In this document: piece after piece, positions 35,602 to 47,344 of the stretch | Layout of the letters: every line of letters begins with the position of its first letter | How positions within the stretch are numbered: the first letter of the stretch is position 1 | NCBI RefSeq assembly: GCF_016086655.4 | Contig: NC_052132.2 | Span: forward strand, 4,466,805 to 4,530,804 | Source of the DNA: Lepeophtheirus salmonis | Lineage: Eukaryota > Arthropoda > Copepoda > Siphonostomatoida > Caligidae | Direction of reading: 5' to 3' | DNA length: 64,000 bases | Position numbers and translations under genes: made by a program | The notes under the pieces: model-generated | What the model saw: the letters and a program-made list of their open reading frames with translations, nothing else | Database searches by the model: none | Told to the model about the DNA's origin: nothing

Positions 35602-36026
35602 AATCCCCGTTCGGAAGCAAAACGTGGACTGAATGACTGATTTAGAAAAATGTAAATAATTTGGAATTTTTTTTGACAAAACATTGAGGCACGACCTTTG
35701 TGAACATGTTCACTCAATATGGTCGCCCTCAGCAGCAATCACAGCCTCACACGGCGGTGATAAGCCTTGCAGGAGTTGATAAGGAACTTCTCGGACAAGT
35801 TGTTCCACTCCTTCAAAATGGCGACCTTCAGGGAGTCCACGTTCTGGTGAAATGTCCAGTTAGTCTCTCTCTCCAATGTGCCCCCCCACAGAAAAGTCCA
35901 CCTGGTTCAAATCCGGCAAAAATGATGGGCACAAGTCCTTTTACCAAAAATAAGTGATGTTGTTGCCACAGAACTTCACATTATTAGCATTTATTAACAG
36001 TTAACGTTTTGCTTCCAAGCCCTGTA
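35602..36026 (-). mobile_element. Short mariner deletion derivative with inverted ends
   Basis: The left end (about 35602-35628) and right end (36001-36026) share GGAAGCAAAACGT as inverted copies; the right end reversed reads TACAGGGCTTGGAAGC. The minus-strand interior still encodes P-D-L-N-Q-V-D-F-S-V and, in other phases, N-V-D-S-L-K-V-A-I-L-K-E-W-N-N-L-S-E-K-F-L-I-N-S-C-K-A-Y. That is the C-terminal end of a Tc1/mariner transposase. At about 425 bp it has lost most of the gene. Confidence 0.7.
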
Positions 36027-36308
36027 TATATTTTTCTTTGACTCATATTCTCCTAGTAGTCAAATACATGACCATATTGTATCAACTGAACCATGTTATA
36101 TAATTTATTATTTAAAATTTTAAAAATATCCTTTCTACATCAGTACTAGAAAATATATAGATATATGTTTTTGAATCTTGAAAAGAAAAAAGAAAAAATC
36201 GCAGAGAAAGGGACTACAAAAACTCTTAGATAATATGTTTTGAATTGAAAATCCTAAATGAAGAGCTTCTACTATTCATGATTAATAAAATAAGATAGTT
36301 AAGTCAAA

Positions 36309-37170
36309 TACCGAGTGGTCCATTAAAATCTGAACACTTTCAATTTTAAACTTAAACAAATATATGATTTCTTAATTAACAATAGAATTTCAATAAAATT
36401 AATACTATAAATAGAGGTGCATCTGAGCTCTCTTAATCATCAATATAGAAACCCTAAGCGGTAATGATGGCTTCTAGGCGGCGAAGGAAAGCCTGTTACT
36501 CGCTGTGGATGTAATCCTCTGTCATGACGTCTGAGTACTGGCAGACAGTGGCTTTGTGTTCGGCTTCCAGTCTCTGCAGGCCTTTCCCTCGACATGAACC
36601 CAAAAGGTGTAGTAGAGGAGGGTTGCATCAGGTCTGATGGGGTCCAAAAGTGTCAAAAAAGAGTTTAAAAGAAATCAAAAGACTCATTCAAAAGAGTCTT
36701 GCAACGGAGGAGAGGGGTTTATTTCATTATTGGTGTCAAATGTGGCCTCTCCACTCTGACAAGGCTCTTTGCACCAACTTTTTGATAGCTTTCTGGAGAA
36801 TATGGTATGAAACATCGAGATCTCTTGAATGGGGGCTCATGGACTTGAGGGGACTGGCCTTGGCTGTTTCTTTAACTCCTCCCTCTCCAGTTTGGTCTTT
36901 CTGACAGAGCCATTCCTCCTCCACAATGTTTAGGACTTGCTGAAGGCAAAGACTAGAGACGCCCATCTGCTTGAAGTGCACGAACGGAAATTAGTCGATT
37001 ACGTTCAAATGTAATTTTGTGACTTATACGTAAGTTAGAGAGCTCAGTTTTGTTTTGTTTTATAAAAATTGCTTATGCTTTAATATATCGAAATATGAAT
37101 TAATTTTAATCACTCAACCTTAATTAATAATTGAATTAGTAAGTGTTCAGATTTCAATGGAACACTGCTG
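36309..37170 (-). mobile_element. 0.86-kb mariner deletion derivative (copy 1 of 3)
   Basis: The left end CCGAGTGGTCCATTAAAA... and the right end, reversed (CAGTGTTCCATTGAAA...), both run into ATCTGAACACTT, giving TIRs of about 30 bp. The interior has GC-rich coding debris of a Tc1/mariner transposase. On the minus strand 36628-36440 is out of phase with the remembered D-Y-T-F-W-style tail. The same element family occurs at 46067-46877 and 54231-55047. No intact ORF remains. Confidence 0.75.
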
Positions 37171-37174
37171 TTCT

Positions 37175-39100
37175 AATATTACAAATATATGTTTATTAAT
37201 TTCTGATGATGTTCAATAATATCAAATGAAAACTATATAGATTATAAAATATATAATCTTCTAAAAAAGACATTATTAATTGAAATATGAACCCAATTAA
37301 TTAATATGACTATAACAGAGCTTGGGCTAAACTATTGAAAAAGTAAATTCGAAATATTATGTGTAGCTCTATAATACTTGTTTTTCAAATGGTTCATTTT
37401 ACTTTCTTTTACTTAAGAAAATAAAAAATACTTTTCAACAAAAGTAACTCATTTCACCTAAAAAATAAATACATGATAGCCTTAATTAAATTTACATATC
37501 TAAATATTTTTTATTGAAAGTTTACAATTTGATAGTAATAGTATTATTGTAATACATTTTTATTGTAACATTTTTTCTCTAAATGTGGATTCTTAAGTCC
37601 TTATTGAAGTTCAAAATTTTTTTGTTAAGCCAATAAAAAGATGGAAATTGGAGATAGGATATCGATTTTCTCAAAAACAGCCATATATATATATTTATTG
37701 TATTCAAAATCAATAATTATATTTGGACAAAAATATCCTATTTTTACAAGCGTATAGTTTATAAGGCTATGTAACCAAATTCAGTTCTTAGAACTTTCTA
37801 AAACTCATATTTCTTATTCTTATTTAAGCTATAGAAACAAAATGATCGTTAAAAATCCATTAAAGTTTTTTTTTTAAATGTCACGTTTTAAAAGTATAAT
37901 TTGATTCAGAGCCATACTTCGAATTCAAATAACTACACATACAGATAAAAATTAAAATTAATAGCAATGTTATAAAAACCTTCAAGCATTCAAAAGATAA
38001 TATATTTATGAAGTTATCTTGAATATAGCTCTACAAAATGAGTCCAATCATATAAAACTCCAGTGAAATGAATGATATTATTTGGAAACTACTACATTTT
38101 GCATTATTTTTTTCCCCATTCCATTATATTAATACTAAATATGAAGTCTTATATTAGAACTTAGAAAGATTTGCTGTAAACAAAAGTTAGATTTCGATTG
38201 ATTTTTTCAGTTTATCTTTTGATTTTCTTGAAAAACATGCAATGTAAGGTTGCTTCAAAATTGTATTTATATTTGATATTGAATTGTTAGAAGTAATGAA
38301 TATGACAAAAGCAAAAAATGGTCAAAAATAAACATAAATAAGTCAATTAGATTACTTACATCTAATCAATAAATACTTATCAAATATATTGGAGAATGAA
38401 TACATTTAAATTGGATTGATTCTAGTTAATGAATTATTCATCCGATGAGGAGGCGATTGGGTAGCTACAAGGCCGAAGACTCCTGCGATCGTTCGTGATT
38501 TGTTCTCGGCAGGGTAAGGTTGTATTGCATCTTCTGGTATAGGTGTTCTCGGGCAACTTGTAGGAAAATATATTCAATTGAGAAAAAAAATTGTTATTAT
38601 ATTTATATTAGGTTGGTGGAAGTGGTCGTACAGAAATATCTTGGGTTTATGTTGAAGAAATATAAATTAGTATAATTCATTCTTAGTTACTTCATTGATT
38701 CATACTCATTCAAATTAAAATTAGAAAAATAAAAATTTGTTAAACCTAATTAATTAATTTCCTATATCTATACTTTTCTATGTTACAGCATATTTAATAT
38801 CTAGTAGATTCTAGGGGAAAAAATAGAGAGAGAAAAAAAAGGAATAATAATTAGAAAGCGAAAGTGGTAATGGTAGATTTTAGTAAAGTCAAGTGTAAGT
38901 TATCCGTAGGGTTGTGGGAATCGTGTTTTGCGCAAGCGCGCCCGCAAATACAACATCAACTATCTGGTTCCTCTGTTTTCTTTCGAACATAAGCAAACCT
39001 TTATTCATAAATCATACTTGATGGCCGATGGGTAATTTCGAACATACTTATAAGATATCTCAATTATGATTTTTTTACCATTATAATTTATCTGAAAATT
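37175..39100. other. AT-rich DNA with one small GC-rich island
   Basis: Nearly featureless. At about 38925-38950 the sequence TTTTGCGCAAGCGCGCCCGC is a conspicuous CpG-rich spot in AT-rich DNA and could be part of a promoter, but no gene is evident next to it. Confidence 0.4.
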
Positions 39101-39107
39101 TACCACG

Positions 39108-40314
39108 TACCAGACCGTGCAGAATTATTTACCGATTTTTGTTCAGAACATATCGCAGACAATAATGACATTTCGAATGACTTGAGAAACAATTTATTCA
39201 TACATTTTTAGAATAATAAAATAGTTTGTGATCAAATTTAATCAATGTAGCCACCATTTGACTCAATGACACTGGTCAGGCGACGTCTAAAGCTGGCACA
39301 GACTTGCTGGATGTAATCGGCGTCCATGGAGGCCTAGGTCTTGTTGACAGCAGCCTTTAAGGCATTTATGTTCTTGTGTCGCTTTTTGCAGGCCTTGGTC
39401 TCTACGTGTGCCTAGATAGGGAAGTATAGTGGGTTCAGATCTGGGCTCTGAGGGGGCCAGTAGTCCTTGGCCAAAAGTTCATGTTGTCCTTGAGCCACTC
39501 CTGAGCTTTATTGGAAGCATGGGTGGGTGCTCCATCTTGTTGAAAACCCCAAGGAGAGTTGCCGACTATGGATTTGATCCACGGAAGGACCTTGGACGCC
39601 AGAATCTTTACATAATCCTCTGCTGTTAATCTGAGCCAGTGGGGAACCATACCGGCTTCATGGCCTTCCCGTTGGATCTCCAAAGCTCACAACACGGTCA
39701 TTTTGCCTGTTGAAAACAGGATCGACCGTAAAAGTTTTCTCATCTGAAAAAATGATGATGCGTCCAGATGAGCTCTTGATATCATTCAAGATTTTCTTGG
39801 CACGTTCAAGTCTGACTTCTTGCTGACGTTCAGTTAGCAGAAGGCGTTCAGTACGCCTCAGGGACTTTCCTCCAGCCCTTTTCAATGCCCTTGAAACAGT
39901 TGATGTCGACGTTCCCATCTTTCTGGCCATGTTGGCAATGGACCTGTTGGGAGTCCTCTTGAACACTGCCTTTACTTGCCTTGTTGAGACAGTGGCCTTC
40001 CTGCCATCCCCAGGGGAGTGCTTGAGATCACCCCCAGCCTCCAAGTGCTTGGAAACGTTGCAAATTGTCTTCAACGAGGCCCCAACCTGTTCCTTAATGT
40101 TGTTATGAGGCACTCCCGCTCAGAGGAGGCTGCAATTTCGATCCTCTTTGTTTCCTGATTGGACATGGTCTCACGTGTGGAAGTTGTTACACTCTCACAG
40201 GAAGGATTTTTGTTTATTTTAACAGTAAAAATACGAAAGAATCAGATTGGTTGCCACAAAACCTCTTAAAAAGTATATTTACATCATCTGTAAATAATTT
40301 TGCACGGCCCGGTA
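39108..40314 (-). mobile_element. Full-length but decayed mariner-like element
   Basis: The left end CCAGACCGTGCAGAATTATT (from 39110) matches the right end reversed, CCGGGCCGTGCAAAATTATT (from 40312), with few differences. TA dinucleotides at 39108-39109 and 40313-40314 are the expected target duplication. Length is about 1.2 kb. Confidence 0.88.
39238..40166 (-). pseudogene. Mariner-like transposase pseudogene
   Basis: The start M-S-N-Q-E-T-K-R-I-E-I-A-A (ATG at 40166) is followed by a frameshift near 40125. A long frame (40113-39658) then carries two helix-turn-helix-like segments (T-I-C-N-V-S-K-H-L, then S-T-S-T-V-S-R-A-L-K) and the first catalytic block I-I-F-S-D-E-K-T-F-T-V-D. A break near 39680 removes part of the middle. 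F-Q-Q-D-G-A-P-T-H gives the second acidic residue. After another frameshift near 39467 the S-P-D-L-N-P-L block is followed by Tyr where the third acidic residue should be. Two TAG codons in later Trp-like positions complete the damage. The tail ends with a TAA at 39238. Not functional. Confidence 0.85.
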
Positions 40315-40319
40315 TAAAA

Positions 40320-41400
40320 GTTTCCCTTCACCAAAATATAGCTTTACTTAGTACTATTTAAAAAAAATAATATTATCAAGGAAATGTCTAAATGTTAGTT
40401 ATAATTTATTGTATGATACAAATAGTATTAAATATTAATTTTCATAGTATAAAACTTTGGTTACGAATATCAATTACAAGGCGGATATAACAAATCGTAA
40501 ATAGCATGTGTGTAAATTAAATGCAACTATAATAATTTTTGCATGAGGCTGTAGATGTTCATTCCTTACATGGGGACGTAAAACCATTTAGATAAAGAAA
40601 AATCTGTCACAAAAATCTAAGTCTAAGGGAGAAATAGTCTTAAATTTGGTAGAAATACTTATACTTCGCGAGGACGAAGTTGAGTATCATATAATGCAAT
40701 GAAGCAATGGTAATGTATGAGCCCCTAGAAAAAAAATCTTCCTAAGGGACGTCTTGTATATTATTAATATATAATTTCCGTATAAATAACTATATTTAAA
40801 TGCATATTATATTTTGTAAAATTATGTAAGACAAAATATATGGTACGAAAAATATATATTATCCACCCAAAAATCGTTCATTGAAACACTTCGTGTCCAA
40901 TCCTCCTTTAGTCAACTCCTACTTTAAGTAAGCCCTTTTCTTGCTAAGAGTCCTTTAGTGTCCTTAATGCATATAACACACGAATCACTACTATGGCTAG
41001 TTACTATCACAAATATCCCTTCCATTAATAAGTTTGAATTCGTGCTGTACTTCAAATATTGACAATGATACATCTTGAATACTTCAAACCTCACTCCCAA
41101 CTTCCTTATTACTCGTAAGACCAAATATAATTAGAGAACATCCAACCCATCATTGCATCGCGCATTCGGTAGTGCTTAAATAGTACATCTAATCATCGCT
41201 AGACCTGAGATACAAGTATATCAATTCTATTTGAAAGAACATTCAAGGATGACGTCTAACAAATGGACCGGAGTCCGTTTGTATAGAGAAGCACCATTAA
41301 GATGTTTTAATGATGCAAATGAAATATGTGAAGTATATATTAATGGAGAATAGTAGAAACGGCAAAGAATAATCAAAATAGTCTATATGATTTAGTATCA
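40320..41400. other. AT-rich DNA, nothing recognised
   Basis: One 66-codon minus frame near 41.0 kb has no motif. Confidence 0.45.
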
Positions 41401-41423
41401 AAGTATCACAAATACAAAGTTAT

Positions 41424-41692
41424 GTGGATTCAATATATATCGAAGAAGTCAAAGCTGTGGGAGATCGTGAAACAAGGGCCAAGAAAGATTGTGTAGACAG
41501 TGTGGTTTCCGATTTCCTCATAAGAATGGGAAAGTTTGCTTTGCAAAAAGCGTCGAATGCACAAGATGTGGTAAGAGAGACCACATCGCAAGAGTATGCG
41601 GGTGTCTAAAAGAAAACTCTATTTCGATCATCAACTCTATTCAAAAATTTGAACTGACTAAATTACCCATCGATGCATTGAATGTCCATTGA
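41424..41692 (+). pseudogene. Gypsy-type gag fragment with two zinc knuckles
   Basis: The frame from about 41489 reads C-R-Q-C-G...P-H-K-N-G-K-V-C, then C-T-R-C-G-K-R-D-H-I-A-R-V-C. The second is a perfect C-x2-C-x4-H-x4-C knuckle and the first a C-x2-C-x5-H-x5-C variant. This pair, with H-K and C-G-K...H-x-A-x-V-C spacing, is typical of gag proteins of Ty3/gypsy elements, which bind the element RNA. The frame runs on to 41692, overlapping the antisense hAT-like frame. No protease or pol follows. Confidence 0.7.
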
Positions 41693-42162
41693 CCTCCTTG
41701 ATGATCTCTTGTCTCATCTAGTGCAACGAAAATATCCTTTTCTTCCACCTCTTCTTTTATTCTATTCAAAACTCATTGACATACTTCCACAACCAAGTTG
41801 TTAACAACCCATTGACCTGGAGAAGTTTTTCCAGTATATTTTTCAGTAAACTTAGTGAAATTGGGATGATTCAGAACATTTAAAGGGATGTTACACGACA
41901 CAAATAACTTTGCTACGTCCAAATTGAATGATGAACCGTTTAAAAATCCTTCGTCTCCTTGAATCTTGTATTTCTTGAAGAATTTTAAGTTCTTGGTGTG
42001 AACAGAGATTTGGGAGAGGCGGATTACTTGCCATAATGAAGGAGATGGGCACGAGAAACTGCAAAAACGGCAAGATATACATTTATTTTCTAAATAATAT
42101 TTCCACACATCAGTACCTCCGTTGTTAGAAACCCATAAAAAAAGGCAAGTTTTCTTCGGCAT
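41645..42162 (-). pseudogene. hAT/CGGBP1-like transposase N-terminal region, one internal stop
   Basis: The frame from the ATG at 42162 runs 129 codons to a TGA (41773-41775). The same frame then stays open about 40 more codons, reading V-L-N-R-I-K-E-E-V and D-I-F-V-A-L-D-E-T-R-D. The first part has a Cys/His cluster (C-I-S-C-R-F-C...H-T-K-N) and F-N-L-D-V-A-K-L-F-V-S-C-N-I-P-L-N-V-L, then K-Y-T-G-K. That order (BED-like finger, then F-x-x-D-x...x-N-I-P-L, then an x-x-D-E-T-x-D block) is what I know from CGGBP1-like and hAT-derived proteins. A single nonsense codon suggests moderate age. Host domestication cannot be excluded but the stop argues against it. Confidence 0.6.
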
Positions 42163-42169
42163 AATGATG

Positions 42170-44660
42170 ATACACGTGAGAGGAAGTTGTTTTGATGATA
42201 ATTAGTACAATACTGAGGAAAAGTTGTTTAGAAGATGCAAGGCTACCAACGTGTTGTATTCCCTTTTTATATCATCTCTTTCAACCAATCAAATTCGTTT
42301 TTTTCAACGATTCCAACACCCCTAGTTATCAGCCTCTAATATAATAAGTAGAGATGTGGATTTCCTGGAGCACGAGGAGAAGGCGAGAACGAAACTTATG
42401 ATGCCCCTGAATTAAAACACTTGTACTCATGATTGGCTGGGATTCTTCTTAATTTTTTGTTTATTTTCCTCAAAAACGCAGGACGACTGTGGATGATGCT
42501 TCAAGGTCACAAGGTTTCCGGGAAATCATAGTTTGTTGGTTCTCACCATCTTGTTTGACACGTTTTCTGAATTTTTGGACGTACCCGACCTCTATATCCA
42601 AAAATGTTTGTCTGTTTTATTATTTAAATGGCCAAAATACAAAAAAGTCCACAACGTTTTTGTTTCTGATTAAAAGATACCTGATGGGGTTGTTGTTGTA
42701 AGGAAGTTAAATAAGCAACTGACGTGGTAAAGTACTATTCGTAACGGGCATGATCTCCATTAGTGTATGTTTGTATTAAGACCGGTTTATAAGGAGGATG
42801 AGATGAGGCCAGATAAAATTGCGAACGTTTAAAAGAACTACCCTTTAAATGACTAGAAAAAACTGAAAAAAATATATAAATATAATTTTTTTATGGTTTC
42901 ATGTTATATGTATTTATCTATAATGTACTTGAAATATTTTTAAATAACTATTGAATTTGGATTTCTTTGATCTGTTGTATAATCTTTCCGATCAAAGTTC
43001 TTCCGCTTTATCCCTATTTTCTGTAACAAATTGTATTATGAATGCAAATAACATTTTTCTAGCAATGATGTTTACTTTATTACGAAAATTATTATCAAAT
43101 ATGAAATCTTCTTTGACATTATTTTATTAAGTCGTACATCTCCATTCGCTGAGTAGTCGCAACATCAAATAAAAATGTATTGCTTTACGAATTTATTATA
43201 ATTTTCAGAGGATATTGTTTATTCAATTGTTTTGATAGAAATTGCTTACAAATAAAACTTATATATATAAAATTTCTCAAGATGGAGAGAGACCAACCAC
43301 CTCTATGTATTACATATTTTAAGAAATTCAGCAGAAGATGTTTTTTTGTTATTTGAAGGATAAGTCCGAATCTTCTTCAATTACTTGCAACCATTCATCT
43401 CTCTCCTTGAAATTTGATACGAACTTACGTTATCATAATATCTGTTTTTACATCCCGGGGACAATGAAACAATCTGACATTCTCGCAACAACTAAAATTT
43501 TAGGATTGAAATAGCTCTTAAAAATAATTAATTAACTTACTCATTCATATCCATTCATTTTCTTTCTGATGGAAAAAAGAAAGTGAAAAAAAAAAATTTT
43601 TACTTTGCCACAGAAAAATAATAAAAAATTACAAAAGCATATCATTTGTCATAGATGCACCATTTTCTGAACAAAATGACGTTGCATAATATCTTGTTAG
43701 TAGGTGATTATATACAACTTTTTATTTGTCTGAAAAAGAAAACAAGGCTTCTCAGAAAACATGTTATCATCAATTAATCTGCTATATCTTAATTTAAGTA
43801 TTAAAGATACTTTTTCATTTTGGCTAAATTACTCTGAGTTTGATTGACTTAGACGCGTCAAATTTTAAGAAAAGAAACCTTAATATGTTAGCTATTGTTT
43901 GAATCTTTTTCAAGGTTACAATTTAAAAAATATATATACATAATGACAGTTCCAAACTCGATTTTTTCCATTTAAAACAAAAACATCGTGTATAAATACC
44001 AACAGATGTTAGATTGATGTAATTAGCTTTTATTCTGTAGTGCTTCCATCTTCACGTTGAGGTCGGAAACTTTACAGATCACTCTCGTATGAAAGGTAAA
44101 TCAAAAACTCTTATATAACCAACAATACTTTGTCTTTGAGAAATTCCCGCAACAAAGCAGTCAAGTATATATGTTATATACAAAGAAAAGTTTTGGGACG
44201 AAACTATTTATTTGTATTTTGGATTGTATTAATATTAATTAAATTTCGTTTATACTTTTATATAAAAAAATTAAATACAAACTAAAATTTTTAGTTCAAG
44301 CAGTAACAGCAATTCATCAAATTTAATTTAATTAAATAACTATTATTCTTAGCTATCAAAAATCAATAACAGGTTAATTGATGATGACATGTCTCAAGAT
44401 AAATCTATTCAGGAAGTCTTGTTTCATTTTTTCAAACTGAACATAATAGCTGTATCTAATTACAAGGTAAAATGCAATAAAATTTTGTTGAGAACATGAA
44501 ACTTCTACGACAAAAAAAAATATATGATTTGTAATTTTTTCAAAAATATCTAGAGTACACGTCAGTTCCTCAATTTAAAATTACTCTTAATTATATTCAT
44601 GTAGATTAATTAACCAGTCCGGTTATTTTTATTTTTGATTCAAAATTCCTGTTGGAAAAA
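42170..44660. other. AT-rich DNA, nothing recognised
   Basis: A somewhat GC-richer stretch at 42360-42600 borders the hAT-like frame and may belong to that element. No open frame carries motifs. Confidence 0.4.
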
Positions 44661-44664
44661 ATAG

Positions 44665-44905
44665 CAAACCATTAGTAAGCTCCGCTCAAAATTATTGAGC
44701 GAGAGCACGCTCATTCTTTTGTTTAACGAGCGGGAGCGCTCTCTCTTTTTTTGAAGAGCGTGAAATCGCTCGAATTTTCTTTCATTTATATAACTTTTTG
44801 CATTTCTACCTATCTAAATTTGAGAATTAAAATATCATTTTAAAGATTACAAGAAAAGACGATTGAAGTTATGTCTCAAGATAAGCTAGACCATTTTTTC
44901 CATGC
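44665..44905. mobile_element. Partial copy of the GAGCG-rich element
   Basis: CAAACCATTAGTAAGC, then GCTCAAAATTATTGAGCGAGAGC and further GAGCG words, match the left end of the element at 16062-16702. The block AAGATTACAAGAAAAGAC, then TTATGTCTCAAGA, repeats the interior of that copy. The right half is absent. Confidence 0.6.
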
Positions 44906-45013
44906 TGTATCTCTGGGTCTCTGCTGTCTTGGGTTGGCGGGTTTGCCTCCTATGTAGCTGGACACTATAAGAAAATTCAGACACCACTTCCCCAGCTCCT
45001 ACGTGAGAGACAC

Positions 45014-45170
45014 TGAAATAACACTTTCTTATATTTGTATGTAGCTCAAAATACTTAGTGAAGATTACGTTTCAAAGTCAAAATAAAAAATTTGATTTTA
45101 GGTCAAAAACCTTTCTATTTTATAAAATAATTTTCCACACAGAAATAACACTTTCTTATATTTGTATGTA
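45014..45170. repeat. 30-bp direct repeat, 127 bp apart
   Basis: GAAATAACACTTTCTTATAT continuing through TTGTATGTAG occurs at 45014 and again at 45141 with no differences over about 30 bp. It lies just outside the left arm of the large inverted repeat. Confidence 0.8.
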
Positions 45171-46066
45171 GTACATTAACTTAGGATCTAAAAATCTTAA
45201 GCAAGAATTAGTTCAGAAACTTGAGAACCATGTGTTCAAAGTCAAACATTGCCTGGCTTCAAACTATTATTTGATTTTAGGTCTCATAAGCACATTAATG
45301 ACTTTCTTATATGATTGATAATAATTACAAAATCTGAGCAGATATAGAATCTCACTAAAAAAACTATGAAAAATATGCACTCGATCAATAGCGTACTAAA
45401 ACTATCTAATAAAGCCTAAAGATGTATTTATGACTTTCTATTTTTTGTTTTTGTAGAAAGTTAAATTGTAATCTTGTTTTTCAAAGAGAGTTATCGGTCA
45501 ACTTTTTCCTATCTTAAAATATTTTGTTTCTAATATTAAAATTTATTAGCACTGGGTCCCATTGGGATCATTCCTCCGATCCCCGAAAAAGTCAAACTGC
45601 GCCTTTGAGAGATTCCTTTCTTGTATTTAACTCAGAAGGTACTTCAAAAAATGTTCATTATTAAACAAATATTATACTTTGGAAGGATGGAACTAGTGAT
45701 ATTAGAACTGTACAGCTACAACTGAAGAGAAATATAAAATAAACGAATGAAAAAAGAGCTAAAGTATGCTAAAAATATTTCAACTAATCTATATTCCATT
45801 CAATATTTACCCTTTTCTTAGTCCATTAAATTAGGGAGAGCATATCTAATATATAGAGTGGAGGCCAGAGTCCTTGTTACATATATAGATTGTTGTAAAG
45901 CTGGGTTACCTCATCTATCATGCGCGACTGTTTTTTTTTTCCTCAAAATCTTGGGAGTCTAAAATGTTTATTTTCGTAAAAAATGAAGAAATATAGATGT
46001 AGTTGGAACTATATTAATCAATGTTTAGAACTTTAAAGTTGTAAATTTCGAAAATAATAGTATATT

Positions 46067-46877
46067 TTCGAGTGGTCCATTAAAATCTGCACACTTTGGA
46101 TTCTAAACTAAAACAAGATATAATTTATCAATTTAAAATAAATGAACACTATAAATAGATGTGTGTCTGAGGTCTATTAATCATTACTTTAGCCGCCCTT
46201 ATCGACAATGATGGCTTCCAGGTAGTGGTGGAAGGACTGGCCCCACTGCGGTTTTAATCGCTTGTGCAGGCGTCCCAGTGCTGAATGAGCGTAGCTTTGA
46301 GGGCATTGGTGTTTGGATGACAGACACTGCAGGCCTTCTCCTCAACAAATACCCGAAAGGTGTAGTTGAGGTGTTTGGTATCAGTACTGGAGCGGGGGGA
46401 ATTGTCAAAAAAGAGTTCAAAAGAACTCAAAACACTTATTCAAAACAGTCCAAGAGACGGGGTTTGTCATTTCTACTGTCAAAAGTGGCCTCTCAACCCT
46501 CACAAGGCTCTTTCCATCTATTTTTTTTTTAAACCCAAAGATCTCTTGCATGGCCCTTATGGCCTAGGCTGTTTCTTTAACTCATCTGGATCCATTTTGA
46601 CAGAGCCCTTCTTCATGTCCTACGCTTCAGACTTGCTGACGGCTTATAGGGTGTCCCTGGAGACGCCCAACTGCTTGCGTGGCGATATTGGAAATTCTTT
46701 GATCACGTTCAAGTCTCATTTTCTCAACTTGTACGTAAGATAGAGCACTCAAGTTTGTTTTATTTTGTAACTAATTGTTTATGCCTTAATACATCAAAAT
46801 ATTTAATTAATTTTATCACTCAGCCTTCCTTAAGTATTTGTTTAGAAAGTATTCAGATTTCAATGGACGACCCGGTA
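46067..46877 (-). mobile_element. 0.8-kb mariner deletion derivative (copy 2 of 3)
   Basis: The left end GAGTGGTCCATTAAAATCTG (from 46070) and the right end (TTCAGATTTCAATGGACGACCCGGTA) form TIRs of about 30 bp, with TA at the right edge. Minus-strand debris includes a proline-rich remnant of the transposase tail (46420-46199). It is the mirror image of the copy at 54231-55047, and related to 36309-37170. Confidence 0.75.
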
Positions 46878-46961
46878 GATTACTCTGGGGCGGATAAATC
46901 ATATTCTTTGTTATGGAGTACCTACCAAAAAAACACAGATATTGGTACAAAAACTATACCA

Positions 46962-47344
46962 TGAATAATGTTCTTAAACCTGTAAAAAAAAACTTCACTT
47001 GTCTAATTGCATTATACAATATTATTATCGATATTGATTAAATGTACTATGATCTACTGTTATTAGTTATTTAGAATAAGATTAAGTAAAAACATAATAT
47101 ACCCCATATTGTATCTCTCACGCACACCTTTTCTTCTGTTTAGTTTTAAAATTAATTACTTTATGCAATCAATACTCTTAAGCTATAAGGAATAGAAAGG
47201 TATTCTTATGTTTTTAGCTCATTGATGGGTAAATTCTTGTAAATAAGAGTAGATTGAAGACAATTTATGAATAAATTCAATACTAATATTGTACAATACA
47301 ATTAGACAAGTTGAATTTTTATAAGGGGTGAAGAACATTATCAA
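46962..47344. mobile_element. MITE with about 75-bp TIRs nested in the left arm
   Basis: ATAATGTTCTT...AACTTCACTTGTCTAATTGC...ACAATATTA at the left end returns inverted at about 47270-47344. There it reads, reversed, ATAATGTTCTTCACC...TTCAACTTGTCTAATTGTATTG. The interior has no ORF. The same unit lies in the right arm at 53773-54144. Confidence 0.65.

Noticed and set aside
46755..46964. 69-codon frame identical to one at 54142-54351
   Set aside because: The identity reflects the inverted duplication. The frame runs across a mariner TIR and flanking DNA and has no motif, so it is not a gene.
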